Assembly: GCF_009707545.1 (NCBI RefSeq)
Contig: NZ_WLYK01000001.1
Location: 1,612,001-1,676,000 of the forward strand
Reading direction: 5' to 3'
Source of the DNA: Nakamurella alba
GTDB lineage: Bacteria; Actinomycetota; Actinomycetes; Mycobacteriales; Nakamurellaceae
DNA: 64,000 bases
Position 1 is the first letter of the stretch, and each line of letters opens with the position of its first letter. Both the position numbers and the translations under genes were made by a program. Shown here piece after piece: positions 28,244 to 38,075 of this stretch. The notes under the pieces were generated by a model. That model saw only the letters and a program-made list of their open reading frames with translations, made no database searches and had not been told where the DNA came from.

Positions 28244-29479
28244 GTGGCCACCGACACCCTGAGCGCGACCCCGGAGACCGGGATCGCCGAGCACACCCAC
28301 GTCGGCGGCCGCACGGTCGCCGCCGTCCCGGCGTTCCTGCACCCGCAGGGATCGACCGATCTCGCCGACCACCCGGTCCCCGGCGGCCGCGAGGAGCTGT
28401 GGCGCTTCACCCCGCTGCGCCGGCTGCGCGGCGTGCACGACGACGCCCCGCTGACCGGCGACACCTTCACCGTGACCGTCGATGCGCCGCAGGGCGTCTC
28501 GGCGCGGTCGGTGTCCGGCGCGGAGGCCGCGGAGCTCAAGGGCTCGTCCGGCTACCTGCCGACCGACCGCCCGTCGGCCCGTGCGTTCGACGCCGCGGAC
28601 AGCGTGTTCCTCGTCGACATCCCGGCGGACGCCGTGGTGGAGGACCCGATCTCGGTCACCTTCACCGGCACCGGGACGGACACCGCGATCCCGGCCCACC
28701 TGCTGATCCGGGCCGGCCGTTTCGCCTCCGCCTCGGTCGTCGTCGCCTACGAGGGCTCGGCGACGCTGGTGGAGAACGTGGAGATCGTGGTCGGCGACGG
28801 TGCCCGGCTGACCGTGGTCGGCATCGACGAGTGGGGCGACGCGACCGGCGGCGGCGCCGCGGGCGAGGGCGGCTCGGTGCACCTGGCCGCGCACCACCTG
28901 AGCGTCGGCCGGGACGCGGTGGTCAAGCACGCGCTGCTGGCCTTCGGCGGCGACCTGGTGCGCAGCACCGTCGCGGTCGACTACACCGCCCCCGGCGGTG
29001 ACGCCGAACTGCTCGGTCTCTACTTCGCCGACGCCGGACAGCATCTCGAGCAGCGGCTCTTCGTCGACCACGACGCGACGCACTGCAAGTCCAACGTGCT
29101 CTACAAGGGTGCGCTGCAGGGCAACGGCGCGCACACGGTCTGGGTCGGCGACGTGCTGATCCGGGCCACCGCCGAGGGCACCGACACCTACGAGATGAAC
29201 CGCAACCTGATCCTCACGGACGGCGCGCGGGCCGACTCGGTGCCGAACCTGGAGATCGAGACCGGGGAGATCGCCGGCGCCGGGCACGCCAGCGCCACCG
29301 GCCGTTTCGACGACGACCAGCTGTTCTACCTGCTGTCCCGTGGCATCCCGGAGGACGTCGCGCGGCGCCTGGTGGTGCGCGGCTTCTTCGGCGAGGTGCT
29401 GCAGCGCATCGGCGTGCCGAGCGTGGTCGAGCGGGCCGCGCAGACCATCGAGCGTGAGCTCGAGCAGTCCGGCATCTGA
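28244..29479 (+). CDS. sufD: Fe-S cluster assembly protein SufD
   Basis: 411 residues, paralogue of SufB and partner in the SufBC2D complex. Family segments are RTVAAVPAFLHPQGSTD..., the basic/aromatic motif EELWRFTPLRRLRG at the N terminus, QRLFVDHDATHCKSNVLYKG with the conserved histidine at the SufB interface, and FYLLSRGIPEDVARRLVVRG near the end. It begins two bases after sufB (GTG 28244; GAAGGAG at 28224-28230). Confidence 0.95.
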   Translation: MATDTLSATPETGIAEHTHVGGRTVAAVPAFLHPQGSTDLADHPVPGGREELWRFTPLRRLRGVHDDAPLTGDTFTVTVDAPQGVSARSVSGAEAAELKGSSGYLPTDRPSARAFDAADSVFLVDIPADAVVEDPISVTFTGTGTDTAIPAHLLIRAGRFASASVVVAYEGSATLVENVEIVVGDGARLTVVGIDEWGDATGGGAAGEGGSVHLAAHHLSVGRDAVVKHALLAFGGDLVRSTVAVDYTAPGGDAELLGLYFADAGQHLEQRLFVDHDATHCKSNVLYKGALQGNGAHTVWVGDVLIRATAEGTDTYEMNRNLILTDGARADSVPNLEIETGEIAGAGHASATGRFDDDQLFYLLSRGIPEDVARRLVVRGFFGEVLQRIGVPSVVERAAQTIERELEQSGI

Positions 29480-31711
<2,232 letters not shown>

Positions 31712-31759
31712 GTCCGGGTCCGCCCGGTGGCAATGCCGGGTCCGACGGACGTGCGGAGG

Positions 31760-31798
31760 TTCGGCAGCGATGAGTTCGGCAGCGATGAGTTCGGCAGA
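31760..31798 (+). repeat. 15-bp tandem repeat before sufU
   Basis: Two exact units of ttcggcagcgatgag and a third partial one (ttcggcaga), ending in the sufU ribosome-binding site. In the sufU frame it would read FGSDE repeats. Confidence 0.8.
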
Positions 31799-31810
31799 GG
31801 AGTCGCCACG

Positions 31811-32326
31811 ATGAAGATGGAAGCGCTGTACCAGGAGATCATCCTGGACCACTACCGCGCGCCCCATCACGCGGGGCTGCGCGAGGAGTTCGACAGCCAG
31901 GTGCACCACGTCAACCCGACCTGCGGTGACGAGGTGACCCTGCGGGTGAAGCTGTCGCAGGCCGAGGGCGCCGACACCTCGGCGGTGGTCGTCGAGGACA
32001 TCTCGTACGACGCGCTGGGCTGCTCGATCTCGCAGGCGTCGACCTCCGTGCTCACCGACCTGACGATCGGCCGGTCGCTGCCCGAGGCGCTGGCCACGCT
32101 GGACGAGTTCAACCGGATGGTCACCTCCCGTGGCACCGTGGAGGGTGACGAGGACGTGCTCGGCGACGGCATCGCCTTCGCCGGGGTGTCGAAGTACCCG
32201 GCGCGGGTCAAGTGCGCTCTGCTGGGCTGGATGGCGTTCAAAGACGCGGCGAGCCAGGCGCTCGACGGTGCCGGCGGGGCACAGACAGAGCAGGCAGCAC
32301 CGCCTGCAGGAGAGGTGACGGCATGA
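31811..32326 (+). CDS. sufU: SufU zinc-dependent sulfurtransferase
   Basis: 171 residues, IscU-fold protein that accepts sulfur from SufS through a zinc-bound cysteine in SUF systems lacking SufE. Cysteines lie in HHVNPTCGDEVTLRV, DALGCSISQAST and ARVKCALLGWMAF, with the conserved Asp after the first. ATG 31811 is preferred because AGAGGAG lies at 31794-31800. An upstream in-frame GTG at 31727 would add a 28-residue leader made mostly of the FGSDE repeat. Its stop overlaps sufT (ATGA). Confidence 0.94.
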   Translation: MKMEALYQEIILDHYRAPHHAGLREEFDSQVHHVNPTCGDEVTLRVKLSQAEGADTSAVVVEDISYDALGCSISQASTSVLTDLTIGRSLPEALATLDEFNRMVTSRGTVEGDEDVLGDGIAFAGVSKYPARVKCALLGWMAFKDAASQALDGAGGAQTEQAAPPAGEVTA

Positions 32327-32886
32327 CCGAGCTCGACCAGACCGCGCACGCGGCACACGACCATGCGGGGCATGATCACGCGGGTCACGACCATGCGGGT
32401 CACGACCATGCCGGTCACGATCACGCCGGTCACGATCACGCGGGTCACGACCATGCCGACCATGACCACGCCGGGCACGACCACGCTGCCCAGGACCGGA
32501 CCGGCCGGAGCGCGGCGGATCTGGACGCCGCTGCGACCGCCACGCCGGCCGCGCCGCAGGTGACCGCCGCGACCATCGACGAGATCGAGGAGGCGCTGCG
32601 CGACGTGGTCGATCCCGAGCTCGGCGTCAACGTCGTCGACCTCGGGTTGGTCTACGACCTGAACGTCGACGACAGCGGCGTGCTCACCATCGACATGACG
32701 CTGACCAGCGCCGCCTGCCCGCTGACCGACATGATCGAGGACCAGGTCGGTGCCGCGGTGATGGGTGCCAACGGACAGCTGGTGAACGACTACAAGATCA
32801 ACTGGGTCTGGCTGCCGCCCTGGGGTCCGGAAAAGATCACCGACGACGGGCGTGAGCAGCTGCGCGCGCTCGGGTTCAACATCTGA
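32323..32886 (+). CDS. sufT: SufT (MIP18/DUF59 family) with histidine-rich N-terminal extension
   Basis: 187 residues. The C-terminal ~105 residues are a canonical SufT/DUF59 domain (IEEALRDVVDPELGVNVVDL, then LTSAACPLTDMIEDQV with its conserved cysteine), a factor that helps cluster transfer or maturation. Residues 9-55 form nine consecutive HDHA pentads, mostly GHDHA, holding 19 histidines, which ordinary SufT lacks; this resembles metal-storage or metallochaperone tails such as those of HypB and CooJ. The ATG overlaps sufU (ATGA). The tail could bind Fe, Zn or Ni at the site of cluster assembly; the metal is not known. Confidence 0.94.
   Translation: MTELDQTAHAAHDHAGHDHAGHDHAGHDHAGHDHAGHDHAGHDHADHDHAGHDHAAQDRTGRSAADLDAAATATPAAPQVTAATIDEIEEALRDVVDPELGVNVVDLGLVYDLNVDDSGVLTIDMTLTSAACPLTDMIEDQVGAAVMGANGQLVNDYKINWVWLPPWGPEKITDDGREQLRALGFNI
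32353..32487 (+). repeat. 15-bp coding tandem repeat in sufT (nine units)
   Basis: Nine contiguous 15-base units like ggtcacgaccatgcg encoding HDHA pentads. Third positions vary between units (cac/cat, gcg/gcc), so the protein pattern is conserved beyond simple recent slippage. Unit number changes would stay in frame. Confidence 0.9.
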
Positions 32887-33527
32887 GCCGGGCCACGCGG
32901 GTCCTTCTGGCCGTCACGCTGTGGCGGCTGCTGGTCGCTGCGGTCGCCTGGCGCGGGGTCTCCGCCGGTCTGTACCGGCGGGAGGCGTGGGACTGGACCC
33001 GCTTGCACTTCTGGTCACAGACCAGCGTGCTCGCGGTCGCGATCGTCGCGACGGTGGTGCTGCTGTCGCCGCTCTGGTTGCGCGGCGCCGTCCGGGAGCC
33101 GTCCGGTGTGCTCGACGCGCTCCGCGGGGCCGCCACCACCTATGTACTCATCACCCTGGTGCTGTTCGCGACCCTGCTCGGCGGAGGCTACGGCTCCACC
33201 TCCAGCCTCTGGATGCACCTGCTGGTACCGCTCGCCGCGCTGGCCGACTGGCTGCTGCTGGGCACCGGACCGCGGCGCATGCCGGTCTGGGTGCCGGTCA
33301 CCTGGATGGTGATCCCGCTGGTCTACCTGCCGTTCTACATCTCCGCCAGCGAGCGGCGGCCGCTGTACCGGTTCCTCGATCCCGATGCCGGTGACTTCCT
33401 GACCTGGGTGGTCATGCTTTTCCTGGCCTTCCTGGTGGCCGGGTACCTGGTCTGGGGGGCCGGCCGACTGCGGCTCGGCACAGGTCGCTCCACACCTGCC
33501 ACCCCACGCCAGACGGTCCGGTCCTGA
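32883..33527 (+). CDS. Pr6Pr-like six-helix membrane protein, apparent CTG start
   Basis: 214 residues from CTG 32883. The frame is open from 32856, yet contains no ATG, GTG or TTG until a TTG at 33003; starting there would drop the first helix (VLLAVTLWRLLVAAVAW) and leave five helices. With CTG the protein has six, as in the Pr6Pr (FAR-17a/AIG1-like) family, and the start overlaps the sufT stop as CTGA, mimicking the ATGA/GTGA junctions of the operon. Function is unknown; family members are lipid- or envelope-associated. A sequencing error or the shorter TTG start are the alternatives. Confidence 0.72.
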   Translation: MSRATRVLLAVTLWRLLVAAVAWRGVSAGLYRREAWDWTRLHFWSQTSVLAVAIVATVVLLSPLWLRGAVREPSGVLDALRGAATTYVLITLVLFATLLGGGYGSTSSLWMHLLVPLAALADWLLLGTGPRRMPVWVPVTWMVIPLVYLPFYISASERRPLYRFLDPDAGDFLTWVVMLFLAFLVAGYLVWGAGRLRLGTGRSTPATPRQTVRS

Positions 33528-33546
33528 GGGTCCCGACGGCCCCCGG

Positions 33547-33552
33547 TACGTT
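33547..33552 (+). promoter_or_regulatory. -10 box for a leaderless HD-phosphohydrolase transcript
   Basis: TACGTT fits TAnnnT and lies seven bases before ATG 33560, the spacing expected if transcription starts at the A of the initiation codon. No Shine-Dalgarno precedes this ATG. Confidence 0.5.
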
Positions 33553-33559
33553 GTCCGGC

Positions 33560-35095
33560 ATGGATGCCCGGCTGCGCCGACGGAGTGACACGGGACCGGC
33601 GTCGGGCAATCCGCTGGAGGAGTTCCGCAGCGACCTCGAGCGGATCCGCTTCTCGCCCTACTTCTCCCGGCTGGCCGCGGTCACCCAGGTCATCTCCCAG
33701 GGCGCCGCCGGCCAGGTGGTGCACAACCGGCTGACCCACACGATCAAGGTCACGGCGGTGGCTCGGGCCATCGCCACCACGCTGGCGCACGGGCCGCACC
33801 GCGCTGTACTGGACCGGCTCGGCGGCATCGACCCGGTGGTCGTCCAGGCCGCCGCCAGTGCGCACGACCTCGGTCACCCGCCGTTCGGGCACCTGGGGGA
33901 GCAGGTGCTGGACCGGCTCGCCCGGTCCCGGTTCGGGCTGGCCGACGGGTTCGAGGGCAACGCCCAGACCTTCCGCATCCTCACCGAGCTGGACGTGCAC
34001 GGGCTCTCCGGTGAGGGGCTCGACCTGACCGCCGCGGTGCGGGCCGCCGTCCTGAAGTACCCGTGGGCCCGGTTCGGGGTGCCGTCCCCGCACCCGAGCG
34101 GTATGGCCGAGGCGCCCAAGGGCGGCGGGCCCGGGCTGGACGGGCACGGGTCCGGGAAGTTCTCCGCGTACCAGCTCGACGTCTCCGAGATGACCGAGGT
34201 ACTGGCCTGTTTCCCGCAGATCGGGCCGATGCGGCAGACCGTCGAGTGCTCGGTGATGGACGTCGCCGACGACATCGCCTACTCGCTGCACGATCTCGAC
34301 GACTTCCACCGCTCCGGCGTGCTGCAGCACGCGTCGGTGGCCGCGGAGTTCCGGACCTGGCTGCGGCAGCGGGCCGAGCTGGAGCGCACCGACGAACGAG
34401 ACCTGCGGGCCGACGACCGGAGCCCCGGGTACTCGCTGGAGCTGCTGCGCCGCCGGATGGCCGTCAAGGACGCCTGGATCTTCGACGACGAGGCCTTCGC
34501 AGTGGCCGTCGGCCGGGTGGCGACCGATCTGGTGGACGGGCTGCTGGCGGTGCCCTTCGACTCCTCGCTGGCCGCAGAGCGGGCCATCGGGGTCTTCACC
34601 TCGACCTGGATCGCCCATCTGCAGGAGTCGGTCACCGTCGACGAGAACCCGCCGGTCCGTGCAGGTTTCGTGCTGCTCGGCCGGCAGGCCTGGCACGAGG
34701 TCGCGGCGCTGAAGTTCGTGCACCAGCGGTTCGTGCTGGACCGGCCGGACCTGGCGATGTTCCAGCGCGGTCAGGCGCAGGTGCTGACCGCGCTGGTGGC
34801 GGACCTGGACTCCTGGCTGGGCGACCCGCGGGACGCCGGGCGGGCGCCGCGCCGGCTGATCGACCTGGTCGACCTGGCGACCCAGGGGTACCGCCGGCTG
34901 GCCCGGGAGCAGCCGGAGCTGCTGCTGGCACCGGACGCCGAGGAGCCGGTGCGGGAGAACGACCTGCGCCGTTGGGGCCGTGGGCGCGGGATCATGGACT
35001 ACGTCGCCTCGCTCACCGACGACCGGGCTGCAGTGTCCGCGACGACCCTGGCCGGGCACTCCGCGCGGTTGTGGGACGCCGGGTCGGCCCTGTGA
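33560..35095 (+). CDS. dgt: dGTPase-like HD-domain deoxynucleotide triphosphohydrolase
   Basis: 511 residues, probably removing triphosphate from deoxynucleoside triphosphates. The metal-binding HD pattern is complete: RLTHTIKVTAVAR, SAHDLGHPPFGHLGE (H..HD) and MDVADDIAYSLHDLDDF. The N-terminal DLERIRFSPYFSRLAAVTQV corresponds to the substrate/allosteric region. ATG 33560 agrees with the family start and a possible leaderless promoter. Substrate preference (dGTP or all dNTPs) cannot be told. The next gene follows after 28 bases. Confidence 0.92.
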   Translation: MDARLRRRSDTGPASGNPLEEFRSDLERIRFSPYFSRLAAVTQVISQGAAGQVVHNRLTHTIKVTAVARAIATTLAHGPHRAVLDRLGGIDPVVVQAAASAHDLGHPPFGHLGEQVLDRLARSRFGLADGFEGNAQTFRILTELDVHGLSGEGLDLTAAVRAAVLKYPWARFGVPSPHPSGMAEAPKGGGPGLDGHGSGKFSAYQLDVSEMTEVLACFPQIGPMRQTVECSVMDVADDIAYSLHDLDDFHRSGVLQHASVAAEFRTWLRQRAELERTDERDLRADDRSPGYSLELLRRRMAVKDAWIFDDEAFAVAVGRVATDLVDGLLAVPFDSSLAAERAIGVFTSTWIAHLQESVTVDENPPVRAGFVLLGRQAWHEVAALKFVHQRFVLDRPDLAMFQRGQAQVLTALVADLDSWLGDPRDAGRAPRRLIDLVDLATQGYRRLAREQPELLLAPDAEEPVRENDLRRWGRGRGIMDYVASLTDDRAAVSATTLAGHSARLWDAGSAL

Positions 35096-35123
35096 TGTCG
35101 CTGCCGCCCGTCTGGAGAGCACG

Positions 35124-35804
35124 GTGAGCACCCGCTCCCGCCCGGCCCCCGGCGGCGGGATCGTGGTCGAGATCCCGCCGGAACGGGTGGTCGGCTGGAT
35201 CAACAGGTTCGCCGGCCGCAACGACGGCATCGACGAGATCACCGGGGACGACAACGCTCTCGCGCTGGCCGGCGGGGACGGGACGACCGCATCCATCGCC
35301 GTGCCGTTCCCGCCGATGGCCCTCGGCCACCGCGAGCCGGTCGAGGCGCTGCTGGACCACATCGCCTCCCTCGGCACGGTCGGGCTGATCCTGGTCCGCG
35401 GCGGTGCGCACTCGATCGGCATCGCCCGGGAGGGTGTGGTGCTCGCCTCGTCCACCGACCGCAAGTACCTGCAGGGGCGGACGGCCGCCGGCGGCTGGTC
35501 GCAACAGCGGTACGCGCGCCGCCGCGGCAACCAACTCACCTTCTCGCTGGAGCACGCGGCCTCGCTGGCGGCCCGGGTCCTGCTGGACGGTCCGCCGATC
35601 GATGCGCTGGTGGTGGCCGGCGACTCCGGGGCGATCACCACCGTGCTCGCCGACCGCCGGCTGGCGCCGCTGCTGCCGCTGCCCCGGCGCACCTTCGGTG
35701 ACATCCCGGAGCCGCGCCGGGCGGTGCTGGACGACATCGCCGCCCGCAGCCTGCATGTGGAGATCACCGTGCGCGGCCCGGGAGCCGGTCCGGGTGTCGG
35801 GTAG
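35124..35804 (+). CDS. acVLRF1-type peptidyl-tRNA hydrolase / release factor-like protein
   Basis: 226 residues resembling the actinobacterial VLRF1 group, eRF1/Vms1-like proteins thought to release nascent chains from peptidyl-tRNA on stalled ribosomes. The N-terminal IVVEIPPERVVGWINRFAGRNDG and GTVGLILVRGGAHSIGIAREG, followed by YLQGRTAAGGWSQQRYARRR with the Gln-rich catalytic loop, are characteristic. The GTG start at 35124 is preceded by GGAGAG. It may share a transcript with the HD hydrolase. Confidence 0.85.
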   Translation: MSTRSRPAPGGGIVVEIPPERVVGWINRFAGRNDGIDEITGDDNALALAGGDGTTASIAVPFPPMALGHREPVEALLDHIASLGTVGLILVRGGAHSIGIAREGVVLASSTDRKYLQGRTAAGGWSQQRYARRRGNQLTFSLEHAASLAARVLLDGPPIDALVVAGDSGAITTVLADRRLAPLLPLPRRTFGDIPEPRRAVLDDIAARSLHVEITVRGPGAGPGVG

Positions 35805-35818
35805 GCTGCCAGAAACAC

Positions 35819-35830
35819 TTGAACTCTCAA
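35819..35830 (+). promoter_or_regulatory. Possible operator before the esterase gene
   Basis: TTGA-actc-TCAA is a perfect dyad in an unusually AT-rich stretch (35811-35850); a second dyad half, agttc, follows at 35836-35840. The form resembles MarR-family sites. No regulator gene is adjacent. Confidence 0.35.
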
Positions 35831-35860
35831 CTAGTAGTTCTTGAGCACAAGGAGCGGTGG

Positions 35861-36505
35861 ATGGGATCGGACCTCGTCGCGCAGTGGGCACCCGACCGGG
35901 ATCCGTCGCGGCCGCTGGTCGTGGCCATCCACGGGTACGGCGCCCAGGAGGGTGATCTCGTCCGGCTGCAGCCGTTCCTCGGCGCGGTGGACCTGGTCGC
36001 GCTGCGCGCACCGCTGCCGGTGGGCAGCGGCTTCTGCTGGTTCCCGCTGGCCGAGCCCGGCGTCCCGGACCCGGCCACCGTGACCACCGCGGCCGGTTGG
36101 GTCCAGGACTGGATCGACACCCACGCCGCTGACCGGGATGTCGTGCTGCTCGGGTTCTCCCAGGGTGGGACCACAGCGTTGCAGACCGTGCGCCACCGGC
36201 CGGACCGCTACCGCGGGGTGGTGCTGCTGTCCGGCTTCGTCGCCCCGGGCGACGTGGATGGCGATGCGCAGCTGGAAACCTCGCCGGTGCCGGTGTTCTG
36301 GGGCCGGGACGTGCAGGACCCGATCATCGCGCCGGTCGCGATCGAGCGCACCGCCGCCTGGCTGCCCGGACATACGACCGCGACGGTCCGCACCTACCCG
36401 GGCATCCTGCACGGCATCGGCCGGGCCGAGCTCGACGACGTGCGGGCGTTCCTGGGGGAACTCACCGCCGTTGTTCCGGATGGGCCGGCGGCCGCGGACT
36501 CCTGA
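35861..36505 (+). CDS. Phospholipase/carboxylesterase family alpha/beta hydrolase
   Basis: 214 residues of the small serine esterase type (EstB/acyl-protein thioesterase-like). Catalytic triad candidates: Ser in LLGFSQGGTTALQ, Asp in GRDVQDPIIAPVA and His in GILHGIG; the oxyanion segment is VVAIHGYGAQEGDLV. It begins at ATG 35861 with AAGGAG six bases before. It is preceded by its own AT-rich putative control region, so it is probably a separate unit. Natural substrate unknown. Confidence 0.9.
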   Translation: MGSDLVAQWAPDRDPSRPLVVAIHGYGAQEGDLVRLQPFLGAVDLVALRAPLPVGSGFCWFPLAEPGVPDPATVTTAAGWVQDWIDTHAADRDVVLLGFSQGGTTALQTVRHRPDRYRGVVLLSGFVAPGDVDGDAQLETSPVPVFWGRDVQDPIIAPVAIERTAAWLPGHTTATVRTYPGILHGIGRAELDDVRAFLGELTAVVPDGPAAADS

Positions 36506-36612
36506 ACCGGGGCCGCAGGTCCCAGGTCCCGCCGGTTGTTCGGACGAGCCGGCCGCGGTGCTCCGCCGAAGCGGGAGCAACTGCGGGCGGTCGTCGAACG
36601 GACTTGACCGCG

Positions 36613-37611
36613 CTACAGCGACCGCAGCACCCGGAGCCGGTCGGCGATCGCCCGCTGTGCGACATCCGCGCCCGGGGCGAAGGCCTCGAAGCCGTGCGGT
36701 GCGCCGGGGTGCAGGTGGAACTCGGTGGGCACTCCCGCATCGGTGAGCCGCCGGGCGTACTCGAGGTCCTCGTCGCGGAAGATGTCCAGCTCGCCGACGT
36801 CCAGGTAGGCAGGTGGCAGGCCGGTCAGATCGGTGGCCCGGGTCGGCGCCGCGTACGGCGAGACCTGCTGTGGCGCCTCGCCCAGCAGTGCTCCCCAGCC
36901 GGTGACGTTGTCGTCGTAGGACCAGGTCAGGAACGGCACCAACTGCGGGTCCGGGGTGACGTTGGTGTCGTCGAGCATCGGGTAGACCAGGATCTGCCGG
37001 GACAGGGCCGGCCCGTTCTCGTCCCGGGCCAGCAGGGCGACCCCGGCGGCCAGGCCGCCGCCGGCGCTGTCGCCCATCACCGCGATGCGCGACCGGTCCA
37101 CGCCGAGCTCGTCGGCGTGCTCGGCCAGATGTCGCAGTGCGGCGAAGCAGTCGCGCACCGGCACGGGGTCGGGGAACTCGGGCGCCAGCCGGTACTCGAC
37201 GGCCAGCATCGGCACCCCGGACGCGGCCACGTACCGCGCGATGATCGGGTCGTAGCCCTTGAGGTCGCCGGCGATCATGCCGCCGCCGTGCAGGTAGAGC
37301 ACCGCCGGCCCGCTGGCGCCGCCCGCTTCCCGCGCGTACCAGCGGGCGTCCAGCTGGGCGCCGTCGTCCGCGGTGACCGTCAGGTGGGTGACCGCGACGC
37401 CCGAGGGCGCGGGCTGCAGATCGGCGAAGACGGCGAAGGTCACCGCGGCGTTCTGCCGGCGGGTGAACACGTCACCGGCGGGCGGCGGGACGGGCGGCGG
37501 ACCGTCCCCGAGCAGTGCGAGCAGACCGGTGGCCACCTGGGGATCGAGCGCGAACGGCACGGCACCTCCACATCGAGGGGCCCGATCGAACAGCAGTTCC
37601 GGCCGGGCCAT
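36613..37611 (-). CDS. Hormone-sensitive-lipase-family esterase
   Basis: About 332 residues. The HSL-family signatures are all present: oxyanion motif LYLHGGGMIAGD, nucleophile elbow VMGDSAGGGLAAG, acid in IFRDEDLEYARRL and His in GAPHGFEAF. Such enzymes hydrolyse short acyl esters. An in-frame GTG at 37647 would add 12 residues with rarer codons; neither start has a ribosome site, so ATG 37611 is only preferred. It converges with the upstream esterase gene across about 110 bases. Confidence 0.88.
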   Translation of the reverse strand: MARPELLFDRAPRCGGAVPFALDPQVATGLLALLGDGPPPVPPPAGDVFTRRQNAAVTFAVFADLQPAPSGVAVTHLTVTADDGAQLDARWYAREAGGASGPAVLYLHGGGMIAGDLKGYDPIIARYVAASGVPMLAVEYRLAPEFPDPVPVRDCFAALRHLAEHADELGVDRSRIAVMGDSAGGGLAAGVALLARDENGPALSRQILVYPMLDDTNVTPDPQLVPFLTWSYDDNVTGWGALLGEAPQQVSPYAAPTRATDLTGLPPAYLDVGELDIFRDEDLEYARRLTDAGVPTEFHLHPGAPHGFEAFAPGADVAQRAIADRLRVLRSL

Positions 37612-37666
37612 GGCTGTTGCCCGGAGGCTATCCGCGTCCACCGACACCCGCCGGACGAATGAGCAC

Positions 37667-37924
37667 TCAGCGACGCGTGGCGCTGCGCTCCCGGGTGTCG
37701 GCGACCACGCCGCGGATCCCGAGGACCGCGATGACCGTGCCGATGGCCATGGCGGCGACGATCAGCACCGCGTGCACCCAGAGGAACCCGGTCGGGCCGG
37801 AGCCGATGCCACCGGTCCAGGCGCGGTCGTCGTTCCAGATGGCGACGGCGAAACGCGGCCAGATCGCCCAGTTGAACAGGCCGGCCAGGATCAGGAACAC
37901 GGACCAGCCGCGGGACAGTCGCAC
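37667..37924 (-). CDS. Small two-helix membrane protein (SCO4848-like)
   Basis: 85 residues with two hydrophobic segments (SVFLILAGLFNWAIWPRFAVAI and WVHAVLIVAAMAIGTVIAVLG), resembling the SCO4848 family of actinobacterial membrane proteins. GTG 37924 has TGGAG five bases upstream. The frame is open further upstream, but that part lies over the tex promoter and start. Function unknown. It is divergent from tex, with about 105 bases between. Confidence 0.78.
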   Translation of the reverse strand: MRLSRGWSVFLILAGLFNWAIWPRFAVAIWNDDRAWTGGIGSGPTGFLWVHAVLIVAAMAIGTVIAVLGIRGVVADTRERSATRR

Positions 37925-38030
37925 CGCTCCAGTATCCCTGTTCGGCGCGCCGCGCCGGCGGCCCGTGTGCCTGGACCGTCGGTGGGCCGGGGCAGAATGT
38001 CCGGGCCGGCACACCGACGAGAGGCAGCAG

Positions 38031-38075
38031 TTGAGCACCGAGAAGTTGAGTACCGAGCAGTTGAACGCGCAGCAG
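38031..38075 (+). repeat. 15-bp repeat at the start of tex
   Basis: Three diverged 15-base units (ttgagcaccgagaag, ttgagtaccgagcag, ttgaacgcgcagcag), each beginning with a potential TTG start codon. Confidence 0.7.

Noticed and set aside
32353-32487. Direct repeats in sufT considered as a CRISPR array
   Set aside because: Units are 15 bases, contiguous without spacers and encode a regular HDHA peptide in a certain gene.
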